Origin: Emticicia fluvialis
GTDB taxonomy: Bacteria > Bacteroidota > Bacteroidia > Cytophagales > Spirosomataceae
NCBI RefSeq assembly: GCF_024793945.1
Contig: NZ_JANUSD010000013.1
Coordinates: forward strand, 109,626-173,625
Reading direction: 5' to 3'
Length of the DNA stretch: 64,000 nucleotides
Positions within the stretch are counted from its first letter, which is position 1; the number at the start of each line of letters is the position of its first letter. The notes under the pieces are model-generated. The model was not told where the DNA came from, ran no database searches, and saw only the letters and a list, made by a program, of their open reading frames with translations. Shown piece by piece: positions 16,879-27,077 of the stretch. A program made the translations under genes and the position numbers.

Positions 16879-17493
16879 TTATTCATAAGCTATGCGGCTC
16901 AGAATACTTCTGCCCAGGGTTACTTCGTCGGTATATTCCAGGTCACCGCCAATGGGTATGCCCCGCGCAATGGTGCTGATTTTAATCGGAAATGCCCTTA
17001 GTTTTTTCTGCAGATAAAAAGCGGTAGTATCGCCCTCCATAGTCGGGCTTAGAGCCAGAATCACCTCTTGCACCTTTTCTGTTTCATCTGTCTGTTCTAA
17101 TCTTTTCAAGAGAGAGTCTATGTGCAGGTCGTTGGGTCCTATGCCCATCATGGGCGATATAATGCCCCCCAGCACATGATACAAACCTCTGTATTGGGCT
17201 GTGTTTTCAACAGCCAGCACGTCGCGGGTGTCTTCCACCACGCAAATTATCTGGCGGTCGCGGCGTGTTGAGCTGCAAATCTGGCAAAGTTCCTGGTCTG
17301 ATATGTTGTGGCACTGGCGGCAATAGGTTGTTTGCGTACGCATGGCAACCAGTGCGTCGGCCAGTAACTGTGTTTGCGCTTCTTCTCTTTTCAGTAAATG
17401 CAAAACCAGTCTCAAGGCAGATTTTTTTCCAATACCGGGAAGCTTTGAGATTTCAACGACAGCGTCTTCTATTAATTTTGAGGGGAAATTCAA
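16879..17493 (-). CDS. recR: Recombination mediator RecR
   Basis: A 204-residue, full-length RecR. It has an N-terminal helix-hairpin-helix (LPGIGKKSALRL), a four-Cys zinc finger (YCRQCHNISDQELCQIC) and a Toprim domain with VVEDTRD and the GGIISPM loop. RecR with RecF and RecO loads RecA onto SSB-coated single-stranded DNA in gap repair. The start codon and length are standard. It appears to lead a two-gene unit with the trpF-like gene. Confidence 0.95.
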   Translation of the reverse strand: MNFPSKLIEDAVVEISKLPGIGKKSALRLVLHLLKREEAQTQLLADALVAMRTQTTYCRQCHNISDQELCQICSSTRRDRQIICVVEDTRDVLAVENTAQYRGLYHVLGGIISPMMGIGPNDLHIDSLLKRLEQTDETEKVQEVILALSPTMEGDTTAFYLQKKLRAFPIKISTIARGIPIGGDLEYTDEVTLGRSILSRIAYE

Positions 17494-17556
17494 TGCAATA
17501 AAGCCTTTTGTTGTAACGAATAAGATTGTACCGGATTTAATGTTGGGTAAAATACT

Positions 17557-17850
17557 TTATTTCAGCATTACTTCGGCCGAAATCTCTCTTCTGCAAATTT
17601 CATTTCTCATAGCAACCAACTCTTCAAAATCACCGGATTTTACGGCACATTGCCCTTTATAGTGTATAATAAGTGTGCATTGCTCGGCCTGCTCGGGCGA
17701 ATGATGACATACATCAATTAAAGTTTCTATCACGTGGTCGAAGGTATTAAAATCGTCATTAAACACAACCAGCTCCCATAGTTTAATACTTGCAATATCC
17801 TCTACAACTTCCTCAATGATTTCAACCTCCGGATTCGGTAATGGTGTCAT
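17557..17850 (-). CDS. clpS: ClpS adaptor for N-degron substrates
   Basis: I start this at the ATG at 17850 (97 residues, MTPLPNP), which fits the family length. The longer frame uses a TTG. The acidic N-terminal tail is followed by the ClpS core with VVFNDDFNTFDHVI, where the Asn-Asp-Asp segment forms the pocket for N-terminal destabilising residues. Then comes CTLIIHYKGQCAVKSG, the conserved His-Tyr-x-Gly region. ClpS delivers such proteins to ClpAP/ClpCP. clpA is not adjacent. It may share an upstream promoter region with the divergent symporter. Confidence 0.9.
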   Translation of the reverse strand: MTPLPNPEVEIIEEVVEDIASIKLWELVVFNDDFNTFDHVIETLIDVCHHSPEQAEQCTLIIHYKGQCAVKSGDFEELVAMRNEICRREISAEVMLK

Positions 17851-18053
17851 TTCTAAAAACTTTACTAAATTTAATGAAACACTTTGAATATTGATGAACA
17901 ATCAACAGCTAAACAAATATATCTGCCGGAAATGCTCAGATTCCGGCTATTTTTATGCTAATATAATTCATTCTTTGAAAAGAGCAGTTTTGTTATGGCA
18001 AAAAAAGTTTTGATATTTGAAGCAAATTGACACAAACAGAAAACCCCAGTACA

Positions 18054-19490
18054 ATGAGTTCTACGCTTGCCCTGACCATTCTTGTTATTTATTTTCTGGT
18101 TCTGATAATCATTTCTGTCTACACAGCCAAGGGGGCCGACACCAATACTTTTTTTACCGCCAACCGGCAATCGCCATGGTACTTAGTTGCCTTTGGTATG
18201 ATAGGAACATCAATTTCGGGCGTAACGTTCGTTTCTGTACCCGGTGCGGTAGGTAAAATCCAGTTTTCTTACTTTCAGGTTGTGCTGGGTTATGCGGTGG
18301 GTTATTGGGTAATTGCCACCATACTGATGCCCATGTATTATAAGCTAAACCTGATTTCTATCTACGGCTATCTCGAAAAACGCTTTGGGTTCTGGTCATA
18401 CAAAACCGGCTCTGCATTCTTTCTGCTTTCGCGCACCGTTGGTTCAGCAGTGCGCATGTATGTGGCCGTGCAGGTATTGCAACTGGCTATTTTTGAAGAC
18501 CTGGGCGTGCCTTTTGAACTGACAGTGGTAATAGCCATGAGCCTTATTTTTGTATATACATTTAAGGGTGGCGTAAAAACCATTATTATAACCGATACTT
18601 TGCAGACTTTCTTTCTGTTGGCTGCTCTGGTAATGACTATCTATCTGATAGCCAAACAACTGAACCTGAGCGGAAGTGAATTGCTGACAACCATTACCGA
18701 TAGCCCTTATTCTAAAATATTTGAATGGGACTGGGCCAATAAACACCACTTTGTAAAAGATTTTTTATCTGGTGCGTTTATTGCCATGACCATGACAGGC
18801 CTGGACCAGGATCTGATGCAGAAAAACCTTACCTGCAAAAGCATTGGCGAGGCTCAAAAGAATATGTTCTGGTTTTATGTGGTGCTGGTGTTTGTTAATC
18901 TTTTGTTCCTGAGCCTGGGGGTACTATTGTATTTCTACTCAGAGAAAATGGGCTTGCCTATACCTGCCAAAACCGACGATCTGTATCCTTCATTGGCTCT
19001 GGGTAACCACTTCGGTACTTTTGCTGCTGTAACCTTTCTGCTGGGTATTACGGCTGCCACCTATGCCAGTTCAGACTCTGCACTTACTGCCCTTACCACT
19101 TCTTTTTGTGTTGATTTTCTAAAATTTGAAACCCGAACAGAAAAAGAAAGACAAAGGTTAAAACACTGGGTGCACATTGGGTTCACGGTTGTGTTTATTA
19201 TTGTGATAGTGGTGTTCAAGGCTTTGAACAGTCAGGAGGTTATTTCGGCTGTGTTTAATATTGCAGGCTATACTTATGGGCCGCTGCTAGGGCTATTTGC
19301 TTTCGGCTTGTATATGAAGCGCCCCGTGATAGATAAAATTGTGCCGTTTGTATGTGTGGCATCTCCGGTTCTGACTTACGTTTTTGAAGAAATCAGCATG
19401 AATGTATTTTCGTTTGAGTTCGGCTTCTCAAAGCTGATGCTGAATGGATTGATAACCTTTGTGGGCCTTTTTATATTTTCGCGGAAATAA
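18054..19490 (+). CDS. Sodium:solute symporter (SSS family)
   Basis: This 478-residue membrane protein has about 13 hydrophobic segments and the SSS fold. The early signature GTSISGVTFVSVPGAVG in TM2 and the AATYASSDSALTAL segment in TM8 carry the conserved Ser residues of the Na2 site. The ATG at 18054 is preferred over an upstream TTG. The substrate cannot be read from sequence. The family covers sugars, amino acids, nucleosides and sialic acid. It converges on the MFS nucleoside permease gene with a shared terminator. Confidence 0.85.
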   Translation: MSSTLALTILVIYFLVLIIISVYTAKGADTNTFFTANRQSPWYLVAFGMIGTSISGVTFVSVPGAVGKIQFSYFQVVLGYAVGYWVIATILMPMYYKLNLISIYGYLEKRFGFWSYKTGSAFFLLSRTVGSAVRMYVAVQVLQLAIFEDLGVPFELTVVIAMSLIFVYTFKGGVKTIIITDTLQTFFLLAALVMTIYLIAKQLNLSGSELLTTITDSPYSKIFEWDWANKHHFVKDFLSGAFIAMTMTGLDQDLMQKNLTCKSIGEAQKNMFWFYVVLVFVNLLFLSLGVLLYFYSEKMGLPIPAKTDDLYPSLALGNHFGTFAAVTFLLGITAATYASSDSALTALTTSFCVDFLKFETRTEKERQRLKHWVHIGFTVVFIIVIVVFKALNSQEVISAVFNIAGYTYGPLLGLFAFGLYMKRPVIDKIVPFVCVASPVLTYVFEEISMNVFSFEFGFSKLMLNGLITFVGLFIFSRK

Positions 19491-19506
19491 CGACTTGGAT
19501 AGATAT

Positions 19507-19548
19507 AAAACGAAGAAAGCTGCAAATGTCTGCAGCTTTCTTCGTTTT
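19507..19548. terminator. Bidirectional terminator, 18-bp perfect stem
   Basis: AAAACGAAGAAAGCTGCA (19507-19524) pairs perfectly with 19531-19548 around a 6-base loop, with T runs on either strand. It separates the converging symporter and MFS genes. Confidence 0.9.
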
Positions 19549-19551
19549 GGC

Positions 19552-20811
19552 TTAGTGATTAATCTTTACATCTGCCGCATTTTTTTCGTGCTTGTGTTTA
19601 AACAATACCGCAAACAGAAGGGCAACTATTAACGAATAGATAGCAAAGGTAAGCCATATACCGGGCCAGGTTTTGGTGCCATCGGCCAGTGTGAAATACT
19701 TCTGAATAATAAACCCACTAATTAAACTGCCGGAAATTGCGCCAAAGCCATTTACCATCATCATAAATAAACCTTGTGCGCTGGCGCGTATTTTGGGGCT
19801 TGTGTAGGTTTCAATAAATAAAGACCCCGAGATATTGAAGAAGTCGAAGGCCATACCGTATACAATACAAGACAGAATAATCATCCACAGGCCATTGCCC
19901 GGATTCCCATAAGCCAGCAAACCAAAGCGCAATACCCAGGCAAACATACTGAAGAGCATTACCTGCTTAATACCGAATCTTTTAAGAAAGAACGGAATAG
20001 CCAGAATGAATAATGTCTCTGAAATCTGCGAGATTGACATAATAATAGCCGGGTACTTAACGGCTATGGCGTCTTTATATTCGGTAACCCCTGCAAAGTC
20101 ATGCAGGAAGGTGTCGCCATAAGCGTTAGTTAATTGCAAGGAGGCTCCCAGAAACATAGAGAATATAAAGAACATGGCAATTTTTACGTCTTTAAATAAA
20201 AAGAAGGCGTTAAGACCCAATGTTTCGGCAAATGTTTTTTTATCTGATTCTGCTGCCAGCGGGGGGCAATTGGGTAGGGTAAAAGAATAAACTGCCAGCA
20301 ATAAGGCTGCCCCGGCAGCTATGTAAAACTGATTGTGCGATGTTTCGTTACCTGTTAAGCTGATAACCCACAAAGCCACTACAAAGCCAACTGTGCCCCA
20401 AACACGAATAGGGGGGAAGTCGTTTACGATATCGTTTTGTTTATTGTTCAGAATAGTATAAGCAATAGAGTTGGCCAGTGCAATGGTGGGCATATAAAAA
20501 ATAACCACCAGCAAAATAGCCCAGAAGAAATCGCCGGGGTTGTTTACTTCAGGTATATAAACCAGCGCAGCAGCCCCTAATAAATGCAGGATACCATATA
20601 GTTTTTCGGCGCTAACCCACTTGTCGGCAATGATGCCCGTAAGTGTAGGCATAAAGAGCGAGGCAATACCCATTGTTGAAAAAATGGCTCCGAATTCTGC
20701 ACCTGACCAGTGTTTATTATTAAACCAGTAGCTCCCGATTGTAATGAGCCAGCAAGCCCATATAAAAAACTGGAGGAAATTCATAATGATTAATCTGAAC
20801 CTGATACTCAT
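19552..20811 (-). CDS. MFS nucleoside:H+ symporter (NupG-like)
   Basis: A 419-residue major facilitator with 12 predicted membrane helices. The first helix has FLQFFIWACWLITIGSYW, a pattern of the nucleoside permease subgroup, and ADKW follows TM2. Helix 5 carries PPIRVWGTVGF. It would import nucleosides with protons. It is a single gene. The AT-rich gap upstream (20812-21090) carries its promoter. Confidence 0.78.
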   Translation of the reverse strand: MSIRFRLIIMNFLQFFIWACWLITIGSYWFNNKHWSGAEFGAIFSTMGIASLFMPTLTGIIADKWVSAEKLYGILHLLGAAALVYIPEVNNPGDFFWAILLVVIFYMPTIALANSIAYTILNNKQNDIVNDFPPIRVWGTVGFVVALWVISLTGNETSHNQFYIAAGAALLLAVYSFTLPNCPPLAAESDKKTFAETLGLNAFFLFKDVKIAMFFIFSMFLGASLQLTNAYGDTFLHDFAGVTEYKDAIAVKYPAIIMSISQISETLFILAIPFFLKRFGIKQVMLFSMFAWVLRFGLLAYGNPGNGLWMIILSCIVYGMAFDFFNISGSLFIETYTSPKIRASAQGLFMMMVNGFGAISGSLISGFIIQKYFTLADGTKTWPGIWLTFAIYSLIVALLFAVLFKHKHEKNAADVKINH

Positions 20812-21090
20812 TGTAAACGGGGATAGAATGTTGATTAAAATTAATTTGAAAGTATCTTAATAAAATACAGTAAACCTGCTATTGGCACACAGTTTTTAAA
20901 ATTTTGATTTATCCTGATGATTCTGCTAAGTAGTAACATATAGTGTTTAGGTGTATTGATTGTCTTAAATACAAAGTTTAGTTATTATTTAACCTGTAAA
21001 TTTTGTATTAGTAATACTTTTTTACAGTCAGGGTGTGAATTAAACAAATTTTATTGAAATGAACACATTTTAAGAAGAATTTCCATAAAA
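20812..21090. other. AT-rich intergenic region
   Basis: About 280 bases without a supportable ORF. It should contain the promoter of the MFS gene, but I see no exact TAnnTTTG at a convincing distance. No repeats were noticed. Confidence 0.4.
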
Positions 21091-21114
21091 AAGGGGGCTA
21101 ATCATTAGCCCCCT
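21085..21114 (-). terminator. Terminator of ABC/M1 fusion gene
   Basis: GGGGGCTA (21093-21100) pairs with TAGCCCCC (21106-21113) around a 5-base loop. On the minus strand a run of six T follows. It lies 9 bases past the gene's stop. Confidence 0.85.
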
Positions 21115-21122
21115 GGTAAATT

Positions 21123-24100
21123 TTAAGCGCCTTCTGATTTTTCGGCAGCTTTGGTGTTGTCTTCTGCGTGCCGGTCTATCAGCTTGTTAATGGGGTCAAC
21201 GCCGGCTTTTACAGGTTCTTCTTTTACAATGATGGTAAAAGTGTTTTTCTTCTGCGTTATTTTATGTTTTTTCAGGTAAAGCAGCTTTTCTTTTCCGTCT
21301 TTGCCTTTACCGTACACACCTACATCAATCCAGTCGTTAATGGCAACCGGCGTTTCGTTACCTGAGCTGTCTGCCCTGAATTTCTCATTGGTTGATATAA
21401 TTTTTACCTCAAATGTCTTGTTTTTCAGAGGCTTGTACTCTACCTGCTCAACTTTGTTTTCAAACAAAGTGATAGTTTCAAACATATCATGAATAATATT
21501 CTTTAACGAATCAGGCGTTTGGTCTTTAAAGTATTTCAATAAATCGTTGCTGGTAGGGTATCTTTTATTCTTAGAGTCAGGGCCCGGATACTGCCATTCG
21601 GCAAGGAAGTTTCGTAAAGCCGCATTTACCTTTTCTTCGCCAATGTAATCCTGCAAGGCAAACATCACAACCGACCCTTTCCGGTAATGAATGTATCCCT
21701 GGCTTTCTACCATATTAAGTGGTTGTTCTTTTTTGCGTTCGGTTGCCCGGCCTCTCAGGTAGCTGTTTAATTCATATTTCAAAAATTTCTGCATAATTTC
21801 TGGCGTTACAGCATGTTTCATTACCATCAATGCCGAGTACTGTGCCTGTGTTTCTGATAACATGGCATTGCCTTTTACGTTGGCTTCAGCTACCTGATGC
21901 CCCCACCACTGGTGGCCCAGCTCATGCGCCGTTACGTAAAAAGGCATATCCAGGTCTTCTTCGGGTTTGTCTACTTTCTGAATAAAGCCGATACCCTCAG
22001 AGAACGGAACGGTATTGGCAAAAGACTGAGCAAATTCTGAATAACGCGGAAACTCCATAATGCGCATCTGGCGGTACTGATAAGGGCTGAAATGCTTGCT
22101 GAAATAATCAAATGATGCCTTCATAGATGCCATCATCTTGTTCAGGTTATATTCATGGCCCTTGTTGTAATATATTTCAAGGTCAACATTCTTCCATTTG
22201 TCTTTTTTAAGTTCATATCGGGCCGACACAATAGAATAAAAGTTGCACATAGGCACATCCATTTTGTAATGGAAATACTTACGGTCGTTTTCGTTCCAGG
22301 TTTTTTGCAGATACCCAGGTGCAATGGCAGTCTGGTCTTTTTCGGTTCCAATTACCATTTCAAAGCGAATATAGTCGGCATCATCACCAAAAAGGCTCTG
22401 CGATAAACCCACCGGATTACTCTGCTCCATCATGCGTTCTTTCTCCGGTAGTTTGTGCTTCCGTCTTGTGTCATCGTCACCTAGTTCGTACTCGCCCGAA
22501 TACCCGATGGTCGGGAAATAAAGGTTATTAAAAAACGTACCATTATAAACAATATCGGTGTTGCCACCGGTGGCCTCAAAACCTTTGGTTTCATATCTGG
22601 TTTTAAACGACATCCTTACTGAATCGCCGGGTGCCAGTGGCTTGTTGAGCGTATAAATAGTATAGCCATACTTGCCATAGGTTTTGTTTTCTTTAGCGCC
22701 GCCGTCAAATCGCAGGTAATCGAGCTTCATTTTGTGCGCTTCATCATTTTGTATGTGTACATCGGCCATTGTCTTTGATGTCTTGTTTTTCAACCAGAAA
22801 TAACCCTCGGCCGTAAAATTCCTCTCCTGCGGGTATATCTCCACCTTCAGGTTTACATCTATTATTTTGGGCTGTGGCAAATGCTCAAATTTCTTTAGTG
22901 CTTTTTCGTAAGCTACCCTTTTTTCTTCTCCTTCCTCGCGGGTTTCGTAGGTGTTCAGCTGGTTTGTATTATAAAAAATATAGATACCAGCTGCAACAAA
23001 TGAAGCCAGTGCAAAAAGCCCGAGCGTAACAACTGAACGGGTTAAGCGCAATCGGCCTACGCGCAACCGGGTTTTCATTACGGCCTCTGACCCACGCACC
23101 GAAAACACAACGGCCACTATGAAAAGAAAAGCAACAAAAGCAAACCAGTAAAATTTTAACCATGAAAAACGGGTAATGAAGTGCCCGTATTTGTTCATGT
23201 CGGAGTAATCTCGTAAGCTACCGCTACCGAATGAAAACAATGGATGCTGAATACCAGATGCCGCCAGGAAGAACGTAACCAGAAAGAACACGAACATCAT
23301 GGCAAAGCCCACAAATTTGTTGTGTGCCATAACCTGCACAAAGAACGAGAGCAGCGTATAAAGCACCAGGAAGATCATGGTATTGGTAAAAAGCGATTTG
23401 AAATACAGTGAGATTTCGAAATTGAAATATCCATGACTGGCCTGTATGACAATACCTGAAAGAATGAGAATGAGTAGCAGGCCGGTATAAATTATAAGCA
23501 AGCCAACAAACTTTGAAAAGAGATTTACCCAGTCGGGTACCGGAGTGGCATCTATAATAAGGTGCATATTGGTTACCCGCTCTTTCCATATAAGCTCGCC
23601 TGAATAAAACACCACAATGATAAGGAAGTAAAGGTCAAAATTATTCAGGAGACCAATTACATTGGCTGTTATGGGGTAAGAGCTGGTACCATACATTTCT
23701 TCAAAATAGAACGAGCTGATAATCAAATCGGCAAGGCCTATCATAATAATGGCAATGAACGGAATCTCGCGCACAACCATTCGGGTATAAAACAGGGATT
23801 CTTTCCAGAGTTGCTTCAAATGAGTTGAAAAGCCACTGAATTGCTGAACAACAGGGATAACCACCGCCTCGGGCCGGATACCTGATTTCTCTTCTTTAAC
23901 CGCTTTTTTTCTGAACCAGCTGCTACGAACTACATTGTAGCTGAAAGAAAAGTATGTAACAACCAGAATGCATAGGGCTATACCTACCCAAATAAGCCTG
24001 TTCCATAATAGAACCCCTTCTAATGGTGCAATAAGGGTGTTTTTTTGAGCGGGTGTCCAATATTCGGTATAAATATTGAATGCCCTGAAACAGAATGGGT

Positions 24101-24749
24101 CTAGTAAAGCTGCCAGATTTTTGTTCTCAATGTCTCCGAGTAAAGTGTCGGTAATCTGGTAGAGTACAAATAAAACGATGCCCTGCGTATAAATTACTAC
24201 TGTAGAGCGGCTCAATGCCCCGGCAGCAAAAAAGATAGCGCCCTGTATGAAAATATTAGTAATGCCCCAATAAATAAAAGGTTGTAAATAAGACCAGGCG
24301 TTGAAAGGTAACATTGATTTGCCTTTCCAGGAAGGCTCCCAGGGCAAATACTCACCTATGCTGAAACCCAGCATCAGTGCCATCCAGATGGCTGAATAAA
24401 CAAGTACCATAACCAGAAAAGACCCGAGAAAACGCCCAAAGAGATAATCAAACTTTGACACCGTGGTGCTGAACATCAAAGACTCCATCTTGTGTTCAAA
24501 ATCCCTTAGCACTGCCACACCCATAATAGCCGAGGCAATGAAGGTCATGAAGAAGGTCATGATGATGGTCATGGTGGCCAGAAAAAACGGAGAGTTCTCT
24601 TTGATTTGCCCTCCGGCTACCCCTTCAAAACTAACATATTTAGAGGTGGCGGCAGCAAAGCAGAGTAGAAACAGAATACCAAAATAGATATAAGTGGCAG
24701 GCCGGTTTTTTCTGTAAGAAAACTCAAACCTTAGTATTTCGTTAAGCAT
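21123..24749 (-). CDS. ABC-2 permease fused to M1-family aminopeptidase
   Basis: This 1208-residue protein joins two halves. Residues 1-600 are an ABC-2 type membrane region with about 12 helices. Residues ~610-1200 form an M1 gluzincin domain with the zinc motif HELGH (His942-His946) and third ligand Glu966 in MLSETQAQY, one residue further away than in classical M1 enzymes. That spacing is usual for these fusions as I recall them. The active site follows a membrane helix and should lie outside the cytoplasm. The ABC ATPase gene is 20 bases upstream on the same strand, so the two form a two-gene transport unit. Substrate is unknown; peptide export or processing is a guess. Confidence 0.88.
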   Translation of the reverse strand: MLNEILRFEFSYRKNRPATYIYFGILFLLCFAAATSKYVSFEGVAGGQIKENSPFFLATMTIIMTFFMTFIASAIMGVAVLRDFEHKMESLMFSTTVSKFDYLFGRFLGSFLVMVLVYSAIWMALMLGFSIGEYLPWEPSWKGKSMLPFNAWSYLQPFIYWGITNIFIQGAIFFAAGALSRSTVVIYTQGIVLFVLYQITDTLLGDIENKNLAALLDPFCFRAFNIYTEYWTPAQKNTLIAPLEGVLLWNRLIWVGIALCILVVTYFSFSYNVVRSSWFRKKAVKEEKSGIRPEAVVIPVVQQFSGFSTHLKQLWKESLFYTRMVVREIPFIAIIMIGLADLIISSFYFEEMYGTSSYPITANVIGLLNNFDLYFLIIVVFYSGELIWKERVTNMHLIIDATPVPDWVNLFSKFVGLLIIYTGLLLILILSGIVIQASHGYFNFEISLYFKSLFTNTMIFLVLYTLLSFFVQVMAHNKFVGFAMMFVFFLVTFFLAASGIQHPLFSFGSGSLRDYSDMNKYGHFITRFSWLKFYWFAFVAFLFIVAVVFSVRGSEAVMKTRLRVGRLRLTRSVVTLGLFALASFVAAGIYIFYNTNQLNTYETREEGEEKRVAYEKALKKFEHLPQPKIIDVNLKVEIYPQERNFTAEGYFWLKNKTSKTMADVHIQNDEAHKMKLDYLRFDGGAKENKTYGKYGYTIYTLNKPLAPGDSVRMSFKTRYETKGFEATGGNTDIVYNGTFFNNLYFPTIGYSGEYELGDDDTRRKHKLPEKERMMEQSNPVGLSQSLFGDDADYIRFEMVIGTEKDQTAIAPGYLQKTWNENDRKYFHYKMDVPMCNFYSIVSARYELKKDKWKNVDLEIYYNKGHEYNLNKMMASMKASFDYFSKHFSPYQYRQMRIMEFPRYSEFAQSFANTVPFSEGIGFIQKVDKPEEDLDMPFYVTAHELGHQWWGHQVAEANVKGNAMLSETQAQYSALMVMKHAVTPEIMQKFLKYELNSYLRGRATERKKEQPLNMVESQGYIHYRKGSVVMFALQDYIGEEKVNAALRNFLAEWQYPGPDSKNKRYPTSNDLLKYFKDQTPDSLKNIIHDMFETITLFENKVEQVEYKPLKNKTFEVKIISTNEKFRADSSGNETPVAINDWIDVGVYGKGKDGKEKLLYLKKHKITQKKNTFTIIVKEEPVKAGVDPINKLIDRHAEDNTKAAEKSEGA

Positions 24750-24769
24750 AAAAATAATCTATGTAAGGT

Positions 24770-25636
24770 TTAAGCAAATATTTTAGAGAAGTAAACGTCT
24801 TCAAGGTCGCCTTCAATGGCTTCAAAATTGCCATCGGGGTTGGTGTCAGCAAAAACATGGATAACAGGATTACCCGCTATGAGTTTTTCTGAAATCACCC
24901 TGAAATTGCTTTTGTATTCAGCCAGTTCATTTTTACTGATGCGTTTTTCCCATATTTTGGCTGCAATAGATTTCAGGGCTTCGTCGGGGCTGCCTTTAAA
25001 GAGCACTTCACCTTTATTAAATACGGCCATGTCTGAGCAAAGCTCTTTTACATCGTCTACTATATGGGTAGATAATATCACCACCGTGTTTTCGCCCAGT
25101 TCTGATAACAGGTTCAGAAAACGGTTTCTCTCTGCCGGATCCAGCCCTGCAGTTGGTTCATCTACAATAATCAGTTTTGGGTTGGCTAATAGTGCCTGCG
25201 CAATACCAAAGCGTTGTTTCATACCGCCAGAATACCCACCCAGGTTCTTTTTGCGGGCGTCCCAGAGGTTGGTTTTTTGTAAGAGCGCTTCTACAACTGC
25301 TTTGCGCTCGGCTGAATTGGTGATGCCTTTCAACACTGCCAGATGGTTAAGCAGCGTAAGCGCATCCACTTTTGGGTACACGCCAAATTCCTGCGGTAAA
25401 TACCCCAGTGTTTTACGCACTTCTTCTTTCTGGGTCAGAACATTGATGTTTCCAAGACTTATTTCTCCGCTGTCTGGTTCCTGTAAGGTGGCGATGGTTC
25501 GCATGAGTGATGATTTACCTGCGCCATTAGGGCCAAGCAGACCAAACATACCCTGATTGATGGTGAGGTTTACATCTTTCAGGGCATGCACGCCGTTGGA
25601 ATACGTTTTGTTGAGATTAGAAATAACCAGTTGCAT
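24770..25636 (-). CDS. ABC transporter ATP-binding protein
   Basis: A 288-residue ATPase with Walker A GPNGAGKSS (residues 34-42), the Q-loop region YLPQEFGVYP, signature GGYSGGMKQR, Walker B LIIVDEPTAGLDP and the switch His in LSTHIVDD. It is of the CcmA/drug-export type, matching ABC-2 permeases. It leads the unit with the permease/M1 fusion, separated by 20 bases. The C-terminal ~70 residues after the core form an accessory region. Confidence 0.93.
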   Translation of the reverse strand: MQLVISNLNKTYSNGVHALKDVNLTINQGMFGLLGPNGAGKSSLMRTIATLQEPDSGEISLGNINVLTQKEEVRKTLGYLPQEFGVYPKVDALTLLNHLAVLKGITNSAERKAVVEALLQKTNLWDARKKNLGGYSGGMKQRFGIAQALLANPKLIIVDEPTAGLDPAERNRFLNLLSELGENTVVILSTHIVDDVKELCSDMAVFNKGEVLFKGSPDEALKSIAAKIWEKRISKNELAEYKSNFRVISEKLIAGNPVIHVFADTNPDGNFEAIEGDLEDVYFSKIFA

Positions 25637-25765
25637 AATGAAGGTGTTATTTAGGTAGAAATTGAACCTAATATTAGGGATAAATAAAGGAGAGAGAAAA
25701 AAAATATGACAAAAGGACGATTTTATATATAGGGCTAATCTTTGCCTGTGTACTGGTATTCGTTT

Positions 25766-27025
25766 TTACTTCCGCTTGTTTACTACTTCTGCGGCAAATT
25801 TTAAATATTGTTCCCAGTCATAGGCTGTCATGTGGTGCTTCCCAGACCTGTAATGGTATCTGATATCGCTTCCTACCGGATTGTCAACTTTTGGCTGGGC
25901 ATCTACCCCCAACCCGTTTTTACCGTAGAGGGCAAAAACAGGTTCGGCATTTTTTAATGCCAGAAATTCGCCATTTGGGTCAGCCCACTGGTCACCTTCT
26001 GCGCTTGATACATACACCGCCCGAGGTGCTATAAGGCCAAACAACTGGTGTTGGTCAAACGGAAGCGCATCTATACTGCCAGCATACGTTTTGTATTTAC
26101 CTGCAAACCAGTGCGGAAAGTTTTTGTTGATTATTTCATGTGTTTCGCCGTACCACCTTCTTTTCAAAGCAGCGCCGCCTTCGCCTGATTCGTTAGAAAT
26201 AAAGGCAGCAAATCGCTGGTCTTGTGCTGCTGCCCAGAAAGCGGCCTTGCCCAATCTTGAATGGCCAATAACTATGGCTTTTTTGCTGTTTACGTCGTTA
26301 TCGGTTTCCAGATAGTCAAGCATTCTGCTCAGTTGCCATGCCCAGGCGCCCATCGCGCTCCATTCGGTTTCCTCTGTCATATTCAGGCAGCCTCTCAATC
26401 CTGCTTTCCAGCCTTCTGCATGGTCTGGCTCTATGTCTCCATAATAGGCTGTTGCCATAGCAAAACCTTTACTGATAATGGTTTCGGCAGGCCAGGTTTC
26501 TACAACTGCTTTGCCTCTCGATGCCAGCGTCGCCCGGTTTTTAAAAACATGCTCTGGGTTTTTCTGAAAATCAACCATCCAGTTCTGAGTAATCAGTACA
26601 TCCGGGTCATTACCCAATGAGTGGTTTCCTTCAAAATTCAGGCCTATAAAAACAGATGGTTTTCTGATATGCTTCGGGATATAAAGCAATAAATTGATTC
26701 CGTTTAATTGAGGGAAATCCTCAAACGTAATCAGTACCTACTTTCTGATGGCTTTGCCTCCAAGTGCATTATTATTTGTTTCAATAATTTTATACTTTAC
26801 CCTGCTTTTTATTTCTGGCGTAATGCCATACACATTTTCTGCAAACAGCCGAACCAAAGCCGGCCTGTTGGCCTCCCATTGTGCAGCAGAGGTAATTTTT
26901 TTGTTATCAATACCTGTCAGAATATCAGGTAGCGTATAGGCAGGTATTCTGGCTTCGTCGTAGTTGACATTCTGGGCAGCTAGCATTTGCGGAATGAAAT
27001 ATAAAATGCAGATAATTTTTTTCAT
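25766..27025 (-). pseudogene. CE15-like glucuronoyl/acetylxylan esterase interrupted by in-frame TAG
   Basis: Two blocks in the same frame make one protein of about 419 residues. The first is 95 codons from the ATG at 27025, with a signal peptide (MKKIICILYFIPQMLAAQ) and the CE15-type N-terminal region. It ends at TAG (26738-26740). Reading on in frame gives VLITFEDFPQLNG, then the esterase body with nucleophile Ser in GHSRLGKAA, acidic ESGEGG and His in SGKHHMTAYDW. Family members have Lys-Glu-Val at this point, so GAG to TAG is the likely change. The rest is intact. The segment could be a recent pseudogene, a read-through gene or a sequencing error. Both pieces may be translated separately, but the second lacks a good start. 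Confidence 0.8.
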
Positions 27026-27032
27026 AGCTCAT

Positions 27033-27073
27033 AAAAAATTGAGGCACACTTCTTGTTGAAATGTGCCTCAATT
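27033..27073 (-). terminator. Terminator of aminopeptidase P gene
   Basis: AATTGAGGCACA (27037-27048) pairs with TGTGCCTCAATT (27062-27073). A T tract follows on the minus strand. It lies 5 bases past the stop of the upstream M24 gene. Confidence 0.8.
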
Positions 27074-27077
27074 TAAA

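Noticed and set aside
24816..25556. 246-codon plus-strand ORF opposite the ABC ATPase
   Set aside because: It lies wholly inside a clear ATPase gene with all motifs on the other strand, and its product is Ser/Thr/Arg-rich without any family pattern.
25766..27025. Frameshift explanation for the split esterase
   Set aside because: Both pieces lie in the same frame (48 bases between the codon after the stop and the second start), so a single stop codon explains the break.
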